A stretch of DNA of 40,351 nucleotides from Bacteroidota bacterium (GCA_013286485.1 JABDFN010000006.1:1-40351); one strand, 5' to 3'; counted from the stretch's first letter, positions 16,753-25,333 are shown. Program-made: numbers and translations. The notes: generated from the letters alone by a model not told the origin.

Positions 16753-17469
16753 ATGGTTATGAAAAGGGTATTTTTATTATTCGGCATTTGTGCATGGGGT
16801 TACTTTAATACCTATGCGCAATCATTTGGTTTTGCCCCGGAATTAGGGGTTAATTTCAGCAATTTACACACTCGTGTTAATGGAGTGGATGGTAACACTC
16901 AATCCAGGGCAGGGATAAAGATCGGAGGAGTGGTAGACATTGGTATCACAAATCGTTTTTCTATACAGCCGGGGCTTTTTTATGTTGTAAAAGGTGCACA
17001 ACAAGATTATGTAACATCTGTACAAAACGAAAATGGTATAATAACAACACAAGAAACATCGGATGAATACAGACTTAATTACCTTGAAATACCTGTTAAT
17101 TTCCAATACAATTTCTTGCCTAACAAGTCAGGTAATTTCTTTGCAGGTGCGGGGCCTTACGTAGCATTTGCTTTAAGCGGCAAGGTAACTACAGATAGCA
17201 GAACAACTATTGATCGACCTAATGGTTTAACAACAATTACAGACAGGGTTACTGAATATAATTTAAGAATAGGCAATAATGCAAATACAGATGATGTAAA
17301 AGCAGGAGATATGGGGCTGAACTTTGATCTTGGCTATCAATTTGCCGGTGGTTTATTCCTGCGTGGTAATTTAGGAGTTGGAGTTATGAATATAATGCCC
17401 GGGGGCGATTCTCAAAATTTAATGCGCAATAATAGTTTCGCACTGTCTGTAGGATATTTATTCAGATAG
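16753..17469 (+). CDS. PorT-family outer-membrane beta-barrel protein
   Basis: A 238-residue protein; the ATG at 16759 is an equally good start (MKRVFLLFGICAWG). The signal peptide ends in NTYA with a likely cleavage before QSFG. Strand blocks match the upstream gene: FGFAPELGVNFSNLHTRVNG, FSIQPGLFYVVKGAQQ, LNYLEIPVNFQYNFL, FFAGAGPYVAFALSG and a final FALSVGYLFR ending in an aromatic-basic pair typical of barrels. It is longer because of an extra loop after FALSGKV (TTDSRTTIDRPNGLTTI). No specific function is known. A strong terminator follows 20 bases downstream. Confidence 0.82.
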   Translation: MVMKRVFLLFGICAWGYFNTYAQSFGFAPELGVNFSNLHTRVNGVDGNTQSRAGIKIGGVVDIGITNRFSIQPGLFYVVKGAQQDYVTSVQNENGIITTQETSDEYRLNYLEIPVNFQYNFLPNKSGNFFAGAGPYVAFALSGKVTTDSRTTIDRPNGLTTITDRVTEYNLRIGNNANTDDVKAGDMGLNFDLGYQFAGGLFLRGNLGVGVMNIMPGGDSQNLMRNNSFALSVGYLFR

Positions 17470-17488
17470 CGTACACAACTATATCTGC

Positions 17489-17519
17489 AAACTGCCTGAT
17501 CGGATCAGGCAGTTTTTTT
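17489..17519 (+). terminator. Strong rho-independent terminator
   Basis: AACTGCCTGATC and GATCAGGCAGTT form a near-perfect hairpin, with a stem of at least eight G/C-rich pairs plus A-T extensions, running into seven T residues. It closes the second PorT-like gene and lies just before gltX, which argues that gltX starts at the later ATG (17567). Confidence 0.9.
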
Positions 17520-17566
17520 ATGCAATGTCTGCAAAATCAGTAAAATCATGGTTAATTTGCAAGCCT

Positions 17567-19084
17567 ATGAGTGTTCGTGTACGTTTTGCCCCCAGCCCTA
17601 CCGGCGGCCTTCATTTAGGCGGGGTACGCACAGTTTTGTATAATTATTTATTTGCCCGTCAACATGGTGGCGATTTTATATTGCGCGTAGAAGATACAGA
17701 TCAAAGCAGGTATGTACCCGGTGCTGAAGAATATATTGTGAATTGCCTGCAATGGTGTGGACTAATACCTGAGGAAAGCCCTCAAAAAGGTGGGCCTTAC
17801 GCTCCTTACCGCCAGAGTGAAAGAAAACATTTATATAAAGAATATGCTGAAAAACTGGTAAAAGATGGTTATGCATACTATGCATTCGATACACCGCTGG
17901 AACTGGAAAATATGCGTACTCAACTGCATAGTAATACCAATACAAATCCTCAATACGACAGGACAACACGCATGAAAATGCGCAATTCGCTGACGCTTAT
18001 AAAAGAAGAAACAGATTCACTTATCAGCAAAGGCGAACCATATGTAGTACGTATAAAAATGCCTGAAAATGAAACAGTGAGTTTTACTGACATGATAAGG
18101 GGGCATATACATTTCGATACAAATTTGGTAGATGATAAAGTGCTTCTGAAAGCAGATGGCATGCCCACTTACCACCTTGCAGTAGTGGTAGATGATTATT
18201 TAATGAAGATCACACATGCTTTTCGCGGAGAGGAATGGTTGCCAAGCGCTCCTGTGCATATATTACTTTGGCAATATTTAGGTTGGGCAAAGCATATGCC
18301 CCAATGGGCCCACCTGCCTCTTATACTAAAACCTGATGGCCATGGAAAACTGAGTAAGCGCGATGGTGATCGTCTTGGGTTCCCGGTATTTGCTATGAAC
18401 TGGGCTGATCCCCGAACTGGTGAAACAACCGGTGGCTTTCGGGAAATGGGGTTTCTGCCCGAGGCGTTTGTAAATATGCTTGCTTTACTTGGCTGGAACG
18501 ATGGAACAGAACAGGAAATTTTTTCTTTGGAAGAACTGGTAAAAAAATTCTCCATTGAACGTGTACATAAAGGTGGAGCAAAGTTCGATTTTGAGAAAGC
18601 AAAATGGTTCAATCATCAATATATACAGCAAAAAAATGACGCAGAATTATTGCCTCTTGTAAAGCCTTTTATACAAACACATGTAAACAACGTTTCAGAT
18701 CCATATCTATTGCGAGTGATTATACTTATTAAAGACCGTTGCACTTTACTTACCGATTTTTGGCAGCAAGGGCATTTCTTATTCGAGACCCCAGAATTGA
18801 AAGCATTACAATCCATCCGTGAAAAATGGAATGAACAAAAAAAACAATTTTTTCTTGCCTGGTTACAATCCCTTTCCTCAACAACTGAATGGAATCATAC
18901 CAACATCGAAAATAATTTCAACCAGCTATTACAACAGCAAGGCTTGAAAAAAGGTGATATATTATCCACTTTACGCATTATGCTTGTAGGTGGCAAATAC
19001 GGACCGGGGGTATTTCATATAGCAGAATTGATAGGGAAAACAGAGACAATTAGCAGAATATCAAATACATTATCATTAATTTAA
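17567..19084 (+). CDS. gltX: Glutamyl-tRNA synthetase
   Basis: Charges tRNA-Glu with glutamate; a class Ic synthetase. I choose the ATG at 17567 (MSVRVRFAPSPTGGLHLGGV) over an in-frame ATG at 17525, because the extra 14 residues precede the conserved start and the upstream codons sit against a terminator. The HIGH-type motif is HLGG at about residues 15-18, DTDQSR follows, and the KMSKS-type motif is KLSKR near residue 261. The C-terminal anticodon-binding region ends with GPGVFHIAELIGK. It is 505 residues, a usual length for a single-copy bacterial GltX. TAATTTG at 17553-17559 may be promoter-related but lacks a -33 box. Confidence 0.97.
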   Translation: MSVRVRFAPSPTGGLHLGGVRTVLYNYLFARQHGGDFILRVEDTDQSRYVPGAEEYIVNCLQWCGLIPEESPQKGGPYAPYRQSERKHLYKEYAEKLVKDGYAYYAFDTPLELENMRTQLHSNTNTNPQYDRTTRMKMRNSLTLIKEETDSLISKGEPYVVRIKMPENETVSFTDMIRGHIHFDTNLVDDKVLLKADGMPTYHLAVVVDDYLMKITHAFRGEEWLPSAPVHILLWQYLGWAKHMPQWAHLPLILKPDGHGKLSKRDGDRLGFPVFAMNWADPRTGETTGGFREMGFLPEAFVNMLALLGWNDGTEQEIFSLEELVKKFSIERVHKGGAKFDFEKAKWFNHQYIQQKNDAELLPLVKPFIQTHVNNVSDPYLLRVIILIKDRCTLLTDFWQQGHFLFETPELKALQSIREKWNEQKKQFFLAWLQSLSSTTEWNHTNIENNFNQLLQQQGLKKGDILSTLRIMLVGGKYGPGVFHIAELIGKTETISRISNTLSLI

Positions 19085-19125
19085 ATTTGTTTATAAAAAT
19101 CACCCCATTATTTGTTTTCTAATAA

Positions 19126-19155
19126 TTGTTTTTATAAATATTATTCTCTAATTTG
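19126..19155 (+). promoter_or_regulatory. Putative promoter of the Omp28-like T9SS cargo gene
   Basis: TTG at 19126-19128, exactly 20 bases, then TAATTTGC beginning at 19149. The same arrangement and spacing occurs before the other small T9SS cargo gene (39444-39473). The -7 box deviates from strict TAnnTTTG by one base of spacing. The leader to the ATG is about 40 bases. Confidence 0.35.
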
Positions 19156-19195
19156 CTGTTTCAGTAAAATCTACCTTAAACATAAAATTTAAAAA

Positions 19196-20353
19196 ATGAA
19201 AAAAATTACATTCGCTTTAATGGTTACTCTTTCCATGGCCTCTGTTTCCTGGGGACAGCTCGCTACAAAAAGGGTTTTGCTTGAAGACCAAACTGATGTT
19301 GGTTGTGGTTATTGCCCTCGCGGTAAAACCTATACACAGCAAATCGTTTCCAGCTACCCTGCTATTGCAGGTGTACACAAAGTAATAGGTGTTGCCAATC
19401 ACGTAGTGGCAATAGGACCCGATTCAATGGCAAATTCTTATTCTCTTACAATAGATTCAATGAATGGCTACGGATATCCGGGTGGAATGGTTGATCGTGT
19501 AAAATACTCTGATCAATCAAATGTGGTATTTGCTACTAATAACTGGCAATCAAAATGCGTTTCCGAGCTGAATTTAACAACACCTTTTGCGGTAGATATT
19601 ACCAGTACTTTCAATTCTACTACGAGAGTAGTTACACCTACTGTAACTGTTACAGTACTCAGCAGCTATACAGCACCTTCCGGCAGCAGCTTGCGCATCA
19701 ATTGCATTCTTGTAGAAGATAGCGTAACAGGAACAGGAGTTTATTGGGACCAACATAACTACATGGGTAACGGTTGTGCAGCTCCAGACAATACAAGTCC
19801 ATGGTATAGCTTCCCATGCAGTATAGTTGGATATGCTCACGATGGCGTTGCACGTATGTCACTTGATCCATCTCCATGGGGTACAAACGGGATATTACCC
19901 GCTTCACCAATTGTTGGACATCCATATGCTGTATCTTATACATCTTCTGCATTACCAGCTCGCTGGAAGACCAATTCCATGAAGATAGTAGCATTTGTAA
20001 CTTTGTTTAACGCAAATCCAAATTCACGTCCTGTATTGAATGCAAATGAACTGGATGGCTTGAGCGGAACAGCACCTACAGATATACCAGGCATATCTTT
20101 TGTGTCTGATCTGAATGTATTCCCTAACCCTGCTTCCAATATTGTTACTATAGAAGGTAATTTAAATACCTCTTCTGAAGTAAATTTGAGCATTGTAAAC
20201 ATTATTGGCCAAACAGTATTTGAAAAAGAATACAAACCTTCTTCAAATTTTTCTGAGCATATTCCGCTCACAAATATGAATAGTGGTTTGTATTTTGTTC
20301 GTATTTCAAATGGTGCTGAATCAGTTACAAGAAAATTAACTATCAATAAATAA
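19196..20353 (+). CDS. Omp28-related secreted protein with T9SS type A sorting domain
   Basis: A 385-residue protein with a signal peptide ending SVSWG and a Gln at the predicted mature N-terminus. The N-terminal third (RVLLEDQTDVGCGYCPRGKT) has a thioredoxin-like C-G-Y-C motif seen in Omp28-related proteins, followed by YPGGMVDRV, which resembles the cis-Pro loop of that fold. A middle beta-rich domain spans about residues 130-280. The last 80 residues are a type A T9SS sorting domain: NVFPNPASNIVTIEG, LSIVNIIGQTVFEKEY, LTNMNSGLYFVRISNG and terminal TRKLTINK. It is expected to cross the outer membrane by T9SS and be attached or released at the surface. Redox activity is possible but unproven. 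Confidence 0.88.
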   Translation: MKKITFALMVTLSMASVSWGQLATKRVLLEDQTDVGCGYCPRGKTYTQQIVSSYPAIAGVHKVIGVANHVVAIGPDSMANSYSLTIDSMNGYGYPGGMVDRVKYSDQSNVVFATNNWQSKCVSELNLTTPFAVDITSTFNSTTRVVTPTVTVTVLSSYTAPSGSSLRINCILVEDSVTGTGVYWDQHNYMGNGCAAPDNTSPWYSFPCSIVGYAHDGVARMSLDPSPWGTNGILPASPIVGHPYAVSYTSSALPARWKTNSMKIVAFVTLFNANPNSRPVLNANELDGLSGTAPTDIPGISFVSDLNVFPNPASNIVTIEGNLNTSSEVNLSIVNIIGQTVFEKEYKPSSNFSEHIPLTNMNSGLYFVRISNGAESVTRKLTINK

Positions 20354-20366
20354 TAAGTAATTCTTT

Positions 20367-20405
20367 TAAAAAGCCCTGTGTGTAATTACGCAGGGCTTTT
20401 TTATT
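20367..20405. terminator. Bidirectional terminator between convergent genes
   Basis: AAAAAGCCCTG pairs with CAGGGCTTTTTT around a loop, with A-rich and T-rich flanks so that it can work on both strands. It lies between the Omp28-like gene (plus) and the beta-helix lipoprotein gene (minus). The 150 bases beyond it, to 20553, hold only a weak AAATGAAA/TTTCATTT inverted pair. Confidence 0.85.
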
Positions 20406-20553
20406 TATAAATTTTTTGCCCTTATATTTTAAGGATATACCTATGGACAGGCTTAGATTACAAGAATAGCAAGGAATGTGAAATGAAATGATGTATACTG
20501 GAATGTTTCATTTTTAACAAACAGCATTCTAATCCAAACAATATTATAATTCA

Positions 20554-22002
20554 TTACTGCTTCTCATAGCAGCCAATATCATAGCCACTACCTACCGGGC
20601 GAGGATTTCCATCTAGATCATTGATCAAGCCATTGTTCAGACCCTTGTCTATGGCAGGAGAACCAATGTCGAGCCTGAAATTGAATTTATCATTAGCCAG
20701 AAATTTAGGGTCTTGTGCAAAAATGCAATTGTTCACATTTACTTTTTGCGCTTGCAATGGTGCTAAGCCACCTTTTATAAGACAATTGTTCAGTGTTACA
20801 TTATAGATGCCGGCATCTATTCTGCTATTACAAAATATCTCTGTATCTAAAGAGCCCCAAACAATACAATTGGTGAGCACAGCGTTCATATCGCCTTTTA
20901 GATATCCGGTTTGACTGGTATCAAAGTAATTCAATAAAGCTATGGTGCCATTTTCTGTATGGCCTACTATATCACTTCCATAAGTAGCAAAAGTGCAATT
21001 ATCTATGGTATAATTGCCTCCCTGTGCCAATGCCATACACCAGGAGTTGCAACTGTTTACCAAGCAGTTAGATGCTTTTATAGTACCACCCAAGCTCAGT
21101 ATACCATAACCATTTGAGTTTTGAATAATTGTATGATCTATGCTCAACTGTGGGGCAGTAGTACTCTTCACAGAATCGAAAGCGACATAGATACCTGTGG
21201 GGAAACTAATACCTGCGCTATTACCGCAATTCAACAAGCGTGTATAGCTGAGTGCGCTGCCCTTACTCATGGGGCTAAAATAAATACCACCCCACTCTCC
21301 CGGGTATCCTATATAGTCATAATAAAATCTATCTAACCTGTCTCCCTGGAAAACTACAGTATCTGTTTTTGTTCCATTTACTTTTAATGTACCCAATACA
21401 AACAACCAGGAATCCTGGTGCATATATACTTTACATCCTGCCGGTATAGTGAGTGTTTCACCACTGGCCACTTCCGCACTATGTATCACAACATATGGCT
21501 TATCTGTTTTCCAGGTTTGTGTTGTTAATGTACTGTCTACAATATAATAGGCGTTTTGCCCATATGCCATAAAATGCAGTGTGAAGTTCTTACCATTCAG
21601 ATTAGCTGACATATCATCTTCTACCACAAAAGGTGTATTCACATTTGTAGGATCGATATTTACAGTAGCAAAAACATAGACACTATCGTGTGGCTGAATA
21701 GTAATATTAGAAACATTTGTGCCTGAAAACCCATCTACATTCAAACGAAAATAGGAAGATGCACCACTAAGCATATGCACATTATTGAGTATGATCTTCT
21801 CATCCTGCGGGTTATAAATTTTAAAACTATTAGTAAAGCTGGCTTGTTGTGTAAAAACAGTATCGAATGTAAGTGTATCAACCGAAAAGCCAATAATACC
21901 ACCTGTTGTCATTGTTTGGTCTTTCCGGCAGGCAGCATTCAGCAGGCAGAATAAGACGCCTGTGAGAGCTATATAATAAGATGTTTTTATACGCAATAGC
22001 AT
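20554..22002 (-). CDS. Beta-helix lipoprotein (choice-of-anchor Q type)
   Basis: A 482-residue protein. The N-terminus has a hydrophobic stretch ending LLNAAC, giving a probable lipidated Cys25 (the -3 residue is unusual for a lipobox, but Bacteroidota tolerate this). A beta-sandwich region covers about 30-160 (DTLTFDTVFTQQASFTNSF, NNVHMLSGASSYFRLN). A right-handed parallel beta-helix follows from about 170, with repeated turns such as LTIPAGCKVYMHQDSWLFVL, ILSLGGTIKASNCLVNSCN and NYTIDNCTFATYG. The end, GSPAIDKGLNNGLINDLDGN then GSGYDIGCYE, is the choice-of-anchor Q tail common in cell-surface proteins. No polysaccharide-lyase residues can be assigned. Confidence 0.82.
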   Translation of the reverse strand: MLLRIKTSYYIALTGVLFCLLNAACRKDQTMTTGGIIGFSVDTLTFDTVFTQQASFTNSFKIYNPQDEKIILNNVHMLSGASSYFRLNVDGFSGTNVSNITIQPHDSVYVFATVNIDPTNVNTPFVVEDDMSANLNGKNFTLHFMAYGQNAYYIVDSTLTTQTWKTDKPYVVIHSAEVASGETLTIPAGCKVYMHQDSWLFVLGTLKVNGTKTDTVVFQGDRLDRFYYDYIGYPGEWGGIYFSPMSKGSALSYTRLLNCGNSAGISFPTGIYVAFDSVKSTTAPQLSIDHTIIQNSNGYGILSLGGTIKASNCLVNSCNSWCMALAQGGNYTIDNCTFATYGSDIVGHTENGTIALLNYFDTSQTGYLKGDMNAVLTNCIVWGSLDTEIFCNSRIDAGIYNVTLNNCLIKGGLAPLQAQKVNVNNCIFAQDPKFLANDKFNFRLDIGSPAIDKGLNNGLINDLDGNPRPVGSGYDIGCYEKQ

Positions 22003-22125
22003 GATAACTTAGTTGCAATAATAACGATATTTTGTAGCAGAAAGTATATACAGCATTTAAATTTTGCCAGTTGAACCAGTTCTCATTTTTTCTGTTATAG
22101 GATCACTATTTCAAATTATGCGCAC

Positions 22126-22133
22126 TATTTTTG
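22126..22133 (+). promoter_or_regulatory. Putative -7 element before the DUF62 gene
   Basis: TATTTTTG is a full match to TAnnTTTG, only seven bases before the ATG at 22141, which would give a transcript that starts almost at the start codon. No TTG lies at the usual -33 distance, so this is tentative. Confidence 0.35.
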
Positions 22134-22140
22134 TTGAGGA

Positions 22141-22935
22141 ATGGGAATTATCACTTTGTTATCAGATCTTGGACTGCAAGATGCTTCTGTTGCATCTGCA
22201 AAGGCTATTTTGATACAAGGGATGCCGGAAGCTGAAATTATTGATATCTCTCACCAGGTGGAGCCTTATCATTTATTACAAGCGGCCTATTTACTCACAG
22301 CATCTTATAAAAACTTCCCCCCCGGCACCTGCCATGTATTATTATTCGATATTTTTTCTGAAAAACACCCGAGATTAATATTAGCAGCAAAAGACCAACA
22401 ATATTTTATATCACCAGACAACGGACTTTTATCGCTCAGTTTCGGCACAACTTTGGAACACGTTTGGAAGTGTATAGATTTTGAGCCTCCATTAGGCTTT
22501 AAGGATTGGTTAAAAGAAATAGCTTCGATTATTAAAAAACTACAACAAAATACACCTTCAGATCTTGGCTTAGAAACCTGCCAACTACAACATGCACCTC
22601 AACATTATCAGCCGCATATTTTGGGAAATGCAATGGAATGCCAGGTGATACATATTGACCGTTTCGAAAATGTAGTGCTTAACCTTACACAACAACAATT
22701 TGATACTATTGGAAGGGGCAGAGGGTTTTATATTGCATATATGCGCGGAGAGCAAATACAACAATTGAGTACACATTATCAACATGTACGCAATGGTGAT
22801 GTACTTTGTCGTTTTAACAGTGCTGGTTATATGGAAATAGCCATCAATCACGGGAAAGCAGCCAGCCTGCTCGGTTTGCGCCTGCACAAAGAAAAAGATC
22901 AGATATACAATACCATTAAAATTGTGTTTGAATGA
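22141..22935 (+). CDS. DUF62 / SAM hydroxide adenosyltransferase homologue, altered active site
   Basis: A 264-residue protein of the family that cleaves S-adenosylmethionine to adenosine and methionine (fluorinase relatives). Family landmarks are present: LLSDLG at the N-terminus, EAEIIDISHQVEP, ASYKNFPPGTCHVLLFD, YFISPDNGLLS, and VIHIDRFENVVLNLT in the C-terminal domain. The catalytic Asp-Arg-His triad is incomplete: Asp70 is kept, but the Arg position (Asp+7) is Pro77 with an Arg next to it, and the usual TFHGRD motif is replaced by LGFKDW. Family membership is firm; SAM hydrolysis is not. Its stop overlaps the start of the next gene by four bases (ATGA). Confidence 0.88.
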   Translation: MGIITLLSDLGLQDASVASAKAILIQGMPEAEIIDISHQVEPYHLLQAAYLLTASYKNFPPGTCHVLLFDIFSEKHPRLILAAKDQQYFISPDNGLLSLSFGTTLEHVWKCIDFEPPLGFKDWLKEIASIIKKLQQNTPSDLGLETCQLQHAPQHYQPHILGNAMECQVIHIDRFENVVLNLTQQQFDTIGRGRGFYIAYMRGEQIQQLSTHYQHVRNGDVLCRFNSAGYMEIAINHGKAASLLGLRLHKEKDQIYNTIKIVFE

Positions 22936-23228
22936 TAGTACGAATTGTACAAATGACCTTTGCAGAAGAAAGAGTTGAAGAATTCCTTGCATTATTTAAT
23001 GAAAGGAAGCATCTCATACGAAATTTTGATGGCTGCACGCATTTAGAACTCTGGCAAGATGCGCATCAACCAACCATCTTTTTTACTTACAGTATATGGC
23101 TTTCGGAAGTACAATTAAATCATTACCGATTCTCTTCATTGTTCAAAGATACCTGGGCAAAAACACAGGCCTGTTTTGCCAATAAGCCACAAGCATGGAG
23201 TTTAGTGCATACAACAACAGTAGATTAA
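22932..23228 (+). CDS. ABM-domain protein coupled to the DUF62 gene
   Basis: A 98-residue single-domain protein: MIVRIVQMTFAEERVEEFLA, then FDGCTHLELWQDAHQPTIFF and YSIWLSEVQLNHYRFSSLFK. This is the ferredoxin-like ABM (antibiotic-biosynthesis monooxygenase/quinol monooxygenase-like) fold. Its ATG overlaps the DUF62 stop codon, so the two are translationally coupled and their products probably act together or in the same pathway. The substrate is unknown. It converges on the HIT gene with three bases between stops. Confidence 0.83.
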   Translation: MIVRIVQMTFAEERVEEFLALFNERKHLIRNFDGCTHLELWQDAHQPTIFFTYSIWLSEVQLNHYRFSSLFKDTWAKTQACFANKPQAWSLVHTTTVD

Positions 23229-23231
23229 TAT

Positions 23232-23630
23232 TTATTTGGTGAGGCGTTTCAGGATATTCTCCTGTGCTGATCTGAGTTGTTCTTCAGTCAGTTTTAATTT
23301 GGGGCGCGTAAAATTCAGATCGTCTGATGAGTTTATTGGCACCAGGTGCATATGGGCATGTGGTACTTCAAGACCGATAACGCTTATGCCACATCTGTTA
23401 CAATCGTATGCCTTTTCTATAGCTTTAGCTATTGGTTTCGCAAATACCAGCCATTTGCTCAATACATCATCACTTACATCAAATATCTTATCTACCTCAT
23501 GCTTAGGCACTATCAGTACATGCCCTTCCTGTAAAGGGAATATATCAAGGAAGGCAAAAAAAAACTCATCTTCAGCTATTTTATAACAAGGTATCTCACC
23601 TGTTATTATTTTAGAGAAAATACTGGCCAT
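23232..23630 (-). CDS. HIT-family nucleotide hydrolase/transferase (Hint-like)
   Basis: A 132-residue histidine-triad protein. It begins MASIFSKIITGEIPCYKIAE, with an FAFLDIFPLQEGHVLIVPK strand and the catalytic HAHMHLVPI (H-x-H-x-H) motif. These enzymes hydrolyse nucleoside phosphoramidates or dinucleotides; bacterial Hint-like members hydrolyse adenosine 5'-phosphoramidate-type substrates. A compact, complete member. Its start codon lies two bases after the greA stop, so the pair forms one transcription unit, as often seen in Bacteroidota. Confidence 0.93.
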   Translation of the reverse strand: MASIFSKIITGEIPCYKIAEDEFFFAFLDIFPLQEGHVLIVPKHEVDKIFDVSDDVLSKWLVFAKPIAKAIEKAYDCNRCGISVIGLEVPHAHMHLVPINSSDDLNFTRPKLKLTEEQLRSAQENILKRLTK

Positions 23631-23632
23631 AG

Positions 23633-24106
23633 TTATATCGATATACTTTCTACTCTGAATTTCAACATCCCACTCGGGGCAACAATTTCCGCAATATCTC
23701 CTGGGTATTTGCCCAAAAGGCCTTTGCCAATTGGTGAAGTCATAGAAATTTTACCCGTTTTCAAATCTGCTTCTTTTTCAGATACTATCTGGTATTCTAC
23801 TGTTTTTTTAGTATTCAGGTTTGTGACCTTTACTTTGCTTAATATAGAAACTTTGCTTGTGTCAATGTTTTTTGTATCTACGATACGTGCAGACACAATT
23901 ATGGATTCTAATTGTGCGATCTTAGCTTCATGATGCCCCTGGGCTTCTTTGGCTGCATCATATTCAGCATTTTCTTTTAAATCTCCTTTTTCCCGGGCAT
24001 CTGCAATTTGTCTTGCTATTTCTGCACGACCAGCGGTTTTAAGCTTGCTCAATTCCTCTCTCATCTGCTGCAAAGTTTCCTTTGTTACATAATTTAATTC
24101 AGGCAT
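23633..24106 (-). CDS. greA: Transcription elongation factor GreA
   Basis: Rescues backtracked RNA polymerase by stimulating transcript cleavage. The 157-residue product has the N-terminal antiparallel coiled coil (residues about 1-75: YVTKETLQQMREELSKLKTA, RQIADAREKGDLKENAEYDA with acidic tip residues) and a C-terminal FKBP-like domain (VEYQIVSEKEADLKTGKISM, SPIGKGLLGKYPGDIAEIVA). It is first in a two-gene unit with HIT. A terminator at 24136-24173 separates it from the PorV-like gene, so it probably has its own promoter. Confidence 0.96.
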   Translation of the reverse strand: MPELNYVTKETLQQMREELSKLKTAGRAEIARQIADAREKGDLKENAEYDAAKEAQGHHEAKIAQLESIIVSARIVDTKNIDTSKVSILSKVKVTNLNTKKTVEYQIVSEKEADLKTGKISMTSPIGKGLLGKYPGDIAEIVAPSGMLKFRVESISI

Positions 24107-24135
24107 AAAAACACTATTATTTATTAAGATAACAG

Positions 24136-24173
24136 AAAAAAATACAACGCCTCCTTGATATAAGAAGCGTTGT
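24136..24173 (-). terminator. Terminator closing the TBDT-cargo-PorV operon
   Basis: On the minus strand ACAACGC (24167-24173) pairs with GCGTTGT (24144-24150), with partial inner pairing, followed by a run of T residues (complement of the A-run at 24136-24142). It lies 25 bases past the PorV-like stop and before greA, ending that operon. Confidence 0.75.
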
Positions 24174-24198
24174 GTTTAACAAAAATACTAATTTTTTA

Positions 24199-25275
24199 TT
24201 ATTTACGCATAAACCTAACGGTAAACACGTGTACTCCATTGCTTGGCTTTTGGGTAGGCCTATATGAATAATCTATTGCGAGCATAGGGCCTTTATCGCC
24301 CACTTGTTTTTGAACTGTAATGCCTGTTGCCAATCCTGTGTACATAGTAGTGCTGGTAGCAGTACCAATGCCATTTTCATAACGATATCCTGCACGAACC
24401 ATAAACATATCTTTAAAAGAATATTCAAGCCCGCCGCCGAGGTAATCATTATTAAATGAATTAGATGTAAAGCAGAACATAGTTGTAAGCCTATGCTTTG
24501 GTTTATCATCAGGACCTTTCAGATGTCCTTCATCAAGATAGAAATCGTAGGATGCACCAATGGCTAAATAAGTAGGTAATGGGAACTTATCAGCAGGTGT
24601 GTTCTCAGAAATAGTATACGTATTTTCAGGTGCTTCTCCATTTACAGTAAATCCTGTTCCCTGAAAACGCATATTTGTTCCTATATTCCTAAGTGTGATA
24701 CCAAAATGAAAATTATCTCTTGCTCCTGTTACATACTGTACGCCACCTTCAAATGCAGCTCCATTTGCATGAATAGATGTAAGCTGTTCATTAATGAACG
24801 TTGCAGCAAAACCTGCACGTACACTATTAGAAAATTCTTTTGCAAAGCCTACTTCAAAATTCAAAAATTGCGGTCTGTAAGTTCCGGAACCTTCGGGATT
24901 CAGATCATTTGTAACAGTAATATCGCCAAACCCCATAGACATTACGTTTACTCCCAATACACCTTTATTGCCTAATCTTTGTGCAATAGCTATGTTATTA
25001 ATAGTTACCTGCGAATTAGTAAGATAAATAACATGAGAAAAGCCTATGTCTGTATTATCTACGTTAGCAAGACCGGCAACGTTGGTTTTCAACGCATCTA
25101 TGCTTGAAGCACATGCAACGTTCATTCCAAATACACCAGTACTTTGCCCCCAGGGATTGATCAACATCTCTGTTGCACCTGCCTGACCGGAACGGTCTTT
25201 ATTTCCCGCATACGCAAATTGCGTAAAGCTCAAAATACTTACCGCTAACACGGCTGTAATAACAACTTTTTTCAT
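24199..25275 (-). CDS. PorV/PorQ-family outer-membrane barrel protein
   Basis: A 358-residue protein from the ATG at 25275; ATGs at 25284 and 25281 are alternatives. The signal peptide (VVITAVLAVSILSFTQFAYA) precedes GNKDRSGQAGATEMLINPWG, which corresponds to the conserved N-terminal GxAGA...L segment of PorV/PorQ proteins. Fourteen or so beta strands follow, for example GFSHVIYLTNSQVTINNIAI, GVLGVNVMSMGFGDITV, FGITLRNIGTNMRFQG and MLAIDYSYRP, ending in VRFMRK. PorV accepts T9SS cargo from the translocon and carries it to the attachment complex; PorQ does similar work for sortase. Here it is encoded next to a large secreted protein and a TonB receptor, suggesting a dedicated shuttle. The family call is good, the role inferred. 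Confidence 0.75.
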   Translation of the reverse strand: MKKVVITAVLAVSILSFTQFAYAGNKDRSGQAGATEMLINPWGQSTGVFGMNVACASSIDALKTNVAGLANVDNTDIGFSHVIYLTNSQVTINNIAIAQRLGNKGVLGVNVMSMGFGDITVTNDLNPEGSGTYRPQFLNFEVGFAKEFSNSVRAGFAATFINEQLTSIHANGAAFEGGVQYVTGARDNFHFGITLRNIGTNMRFQGTGFTVNGEAPENTYTISENTPADKFPLPTYLAIGASYDFYLDEGHLKGPDDKPKHRLTTMFCFTSNSFNNDYLGGGLEYSFKDMFMVRAGYRYENGIGTATSTTMYTGLATGITVQKQVGDKGPMLAIDYSYRPTQKPSNGVHVFTVRFMRK

Positions 25276-25333
25276 AATCATCATTCTAAAGTATTTATAA
25301 CAAGAATAGCGTTATGCTATCCGCATATTAATT

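Noticed and set aside
17525-17566. Upstream in-frame start of gltX giving 14 extra residues
   Set aside because: The extra residues precede the usual synthetase N-terminus and begin five bases after a strong terminator tail, so the start at 17567 is used.
20474-20520. AAATGAAA/TTTCATTT inverted pair between the Omp28-like and lipoprotein genes
   Set aside because: Purely A-T rich with a long loop and no T-run on either strand; likely chance.
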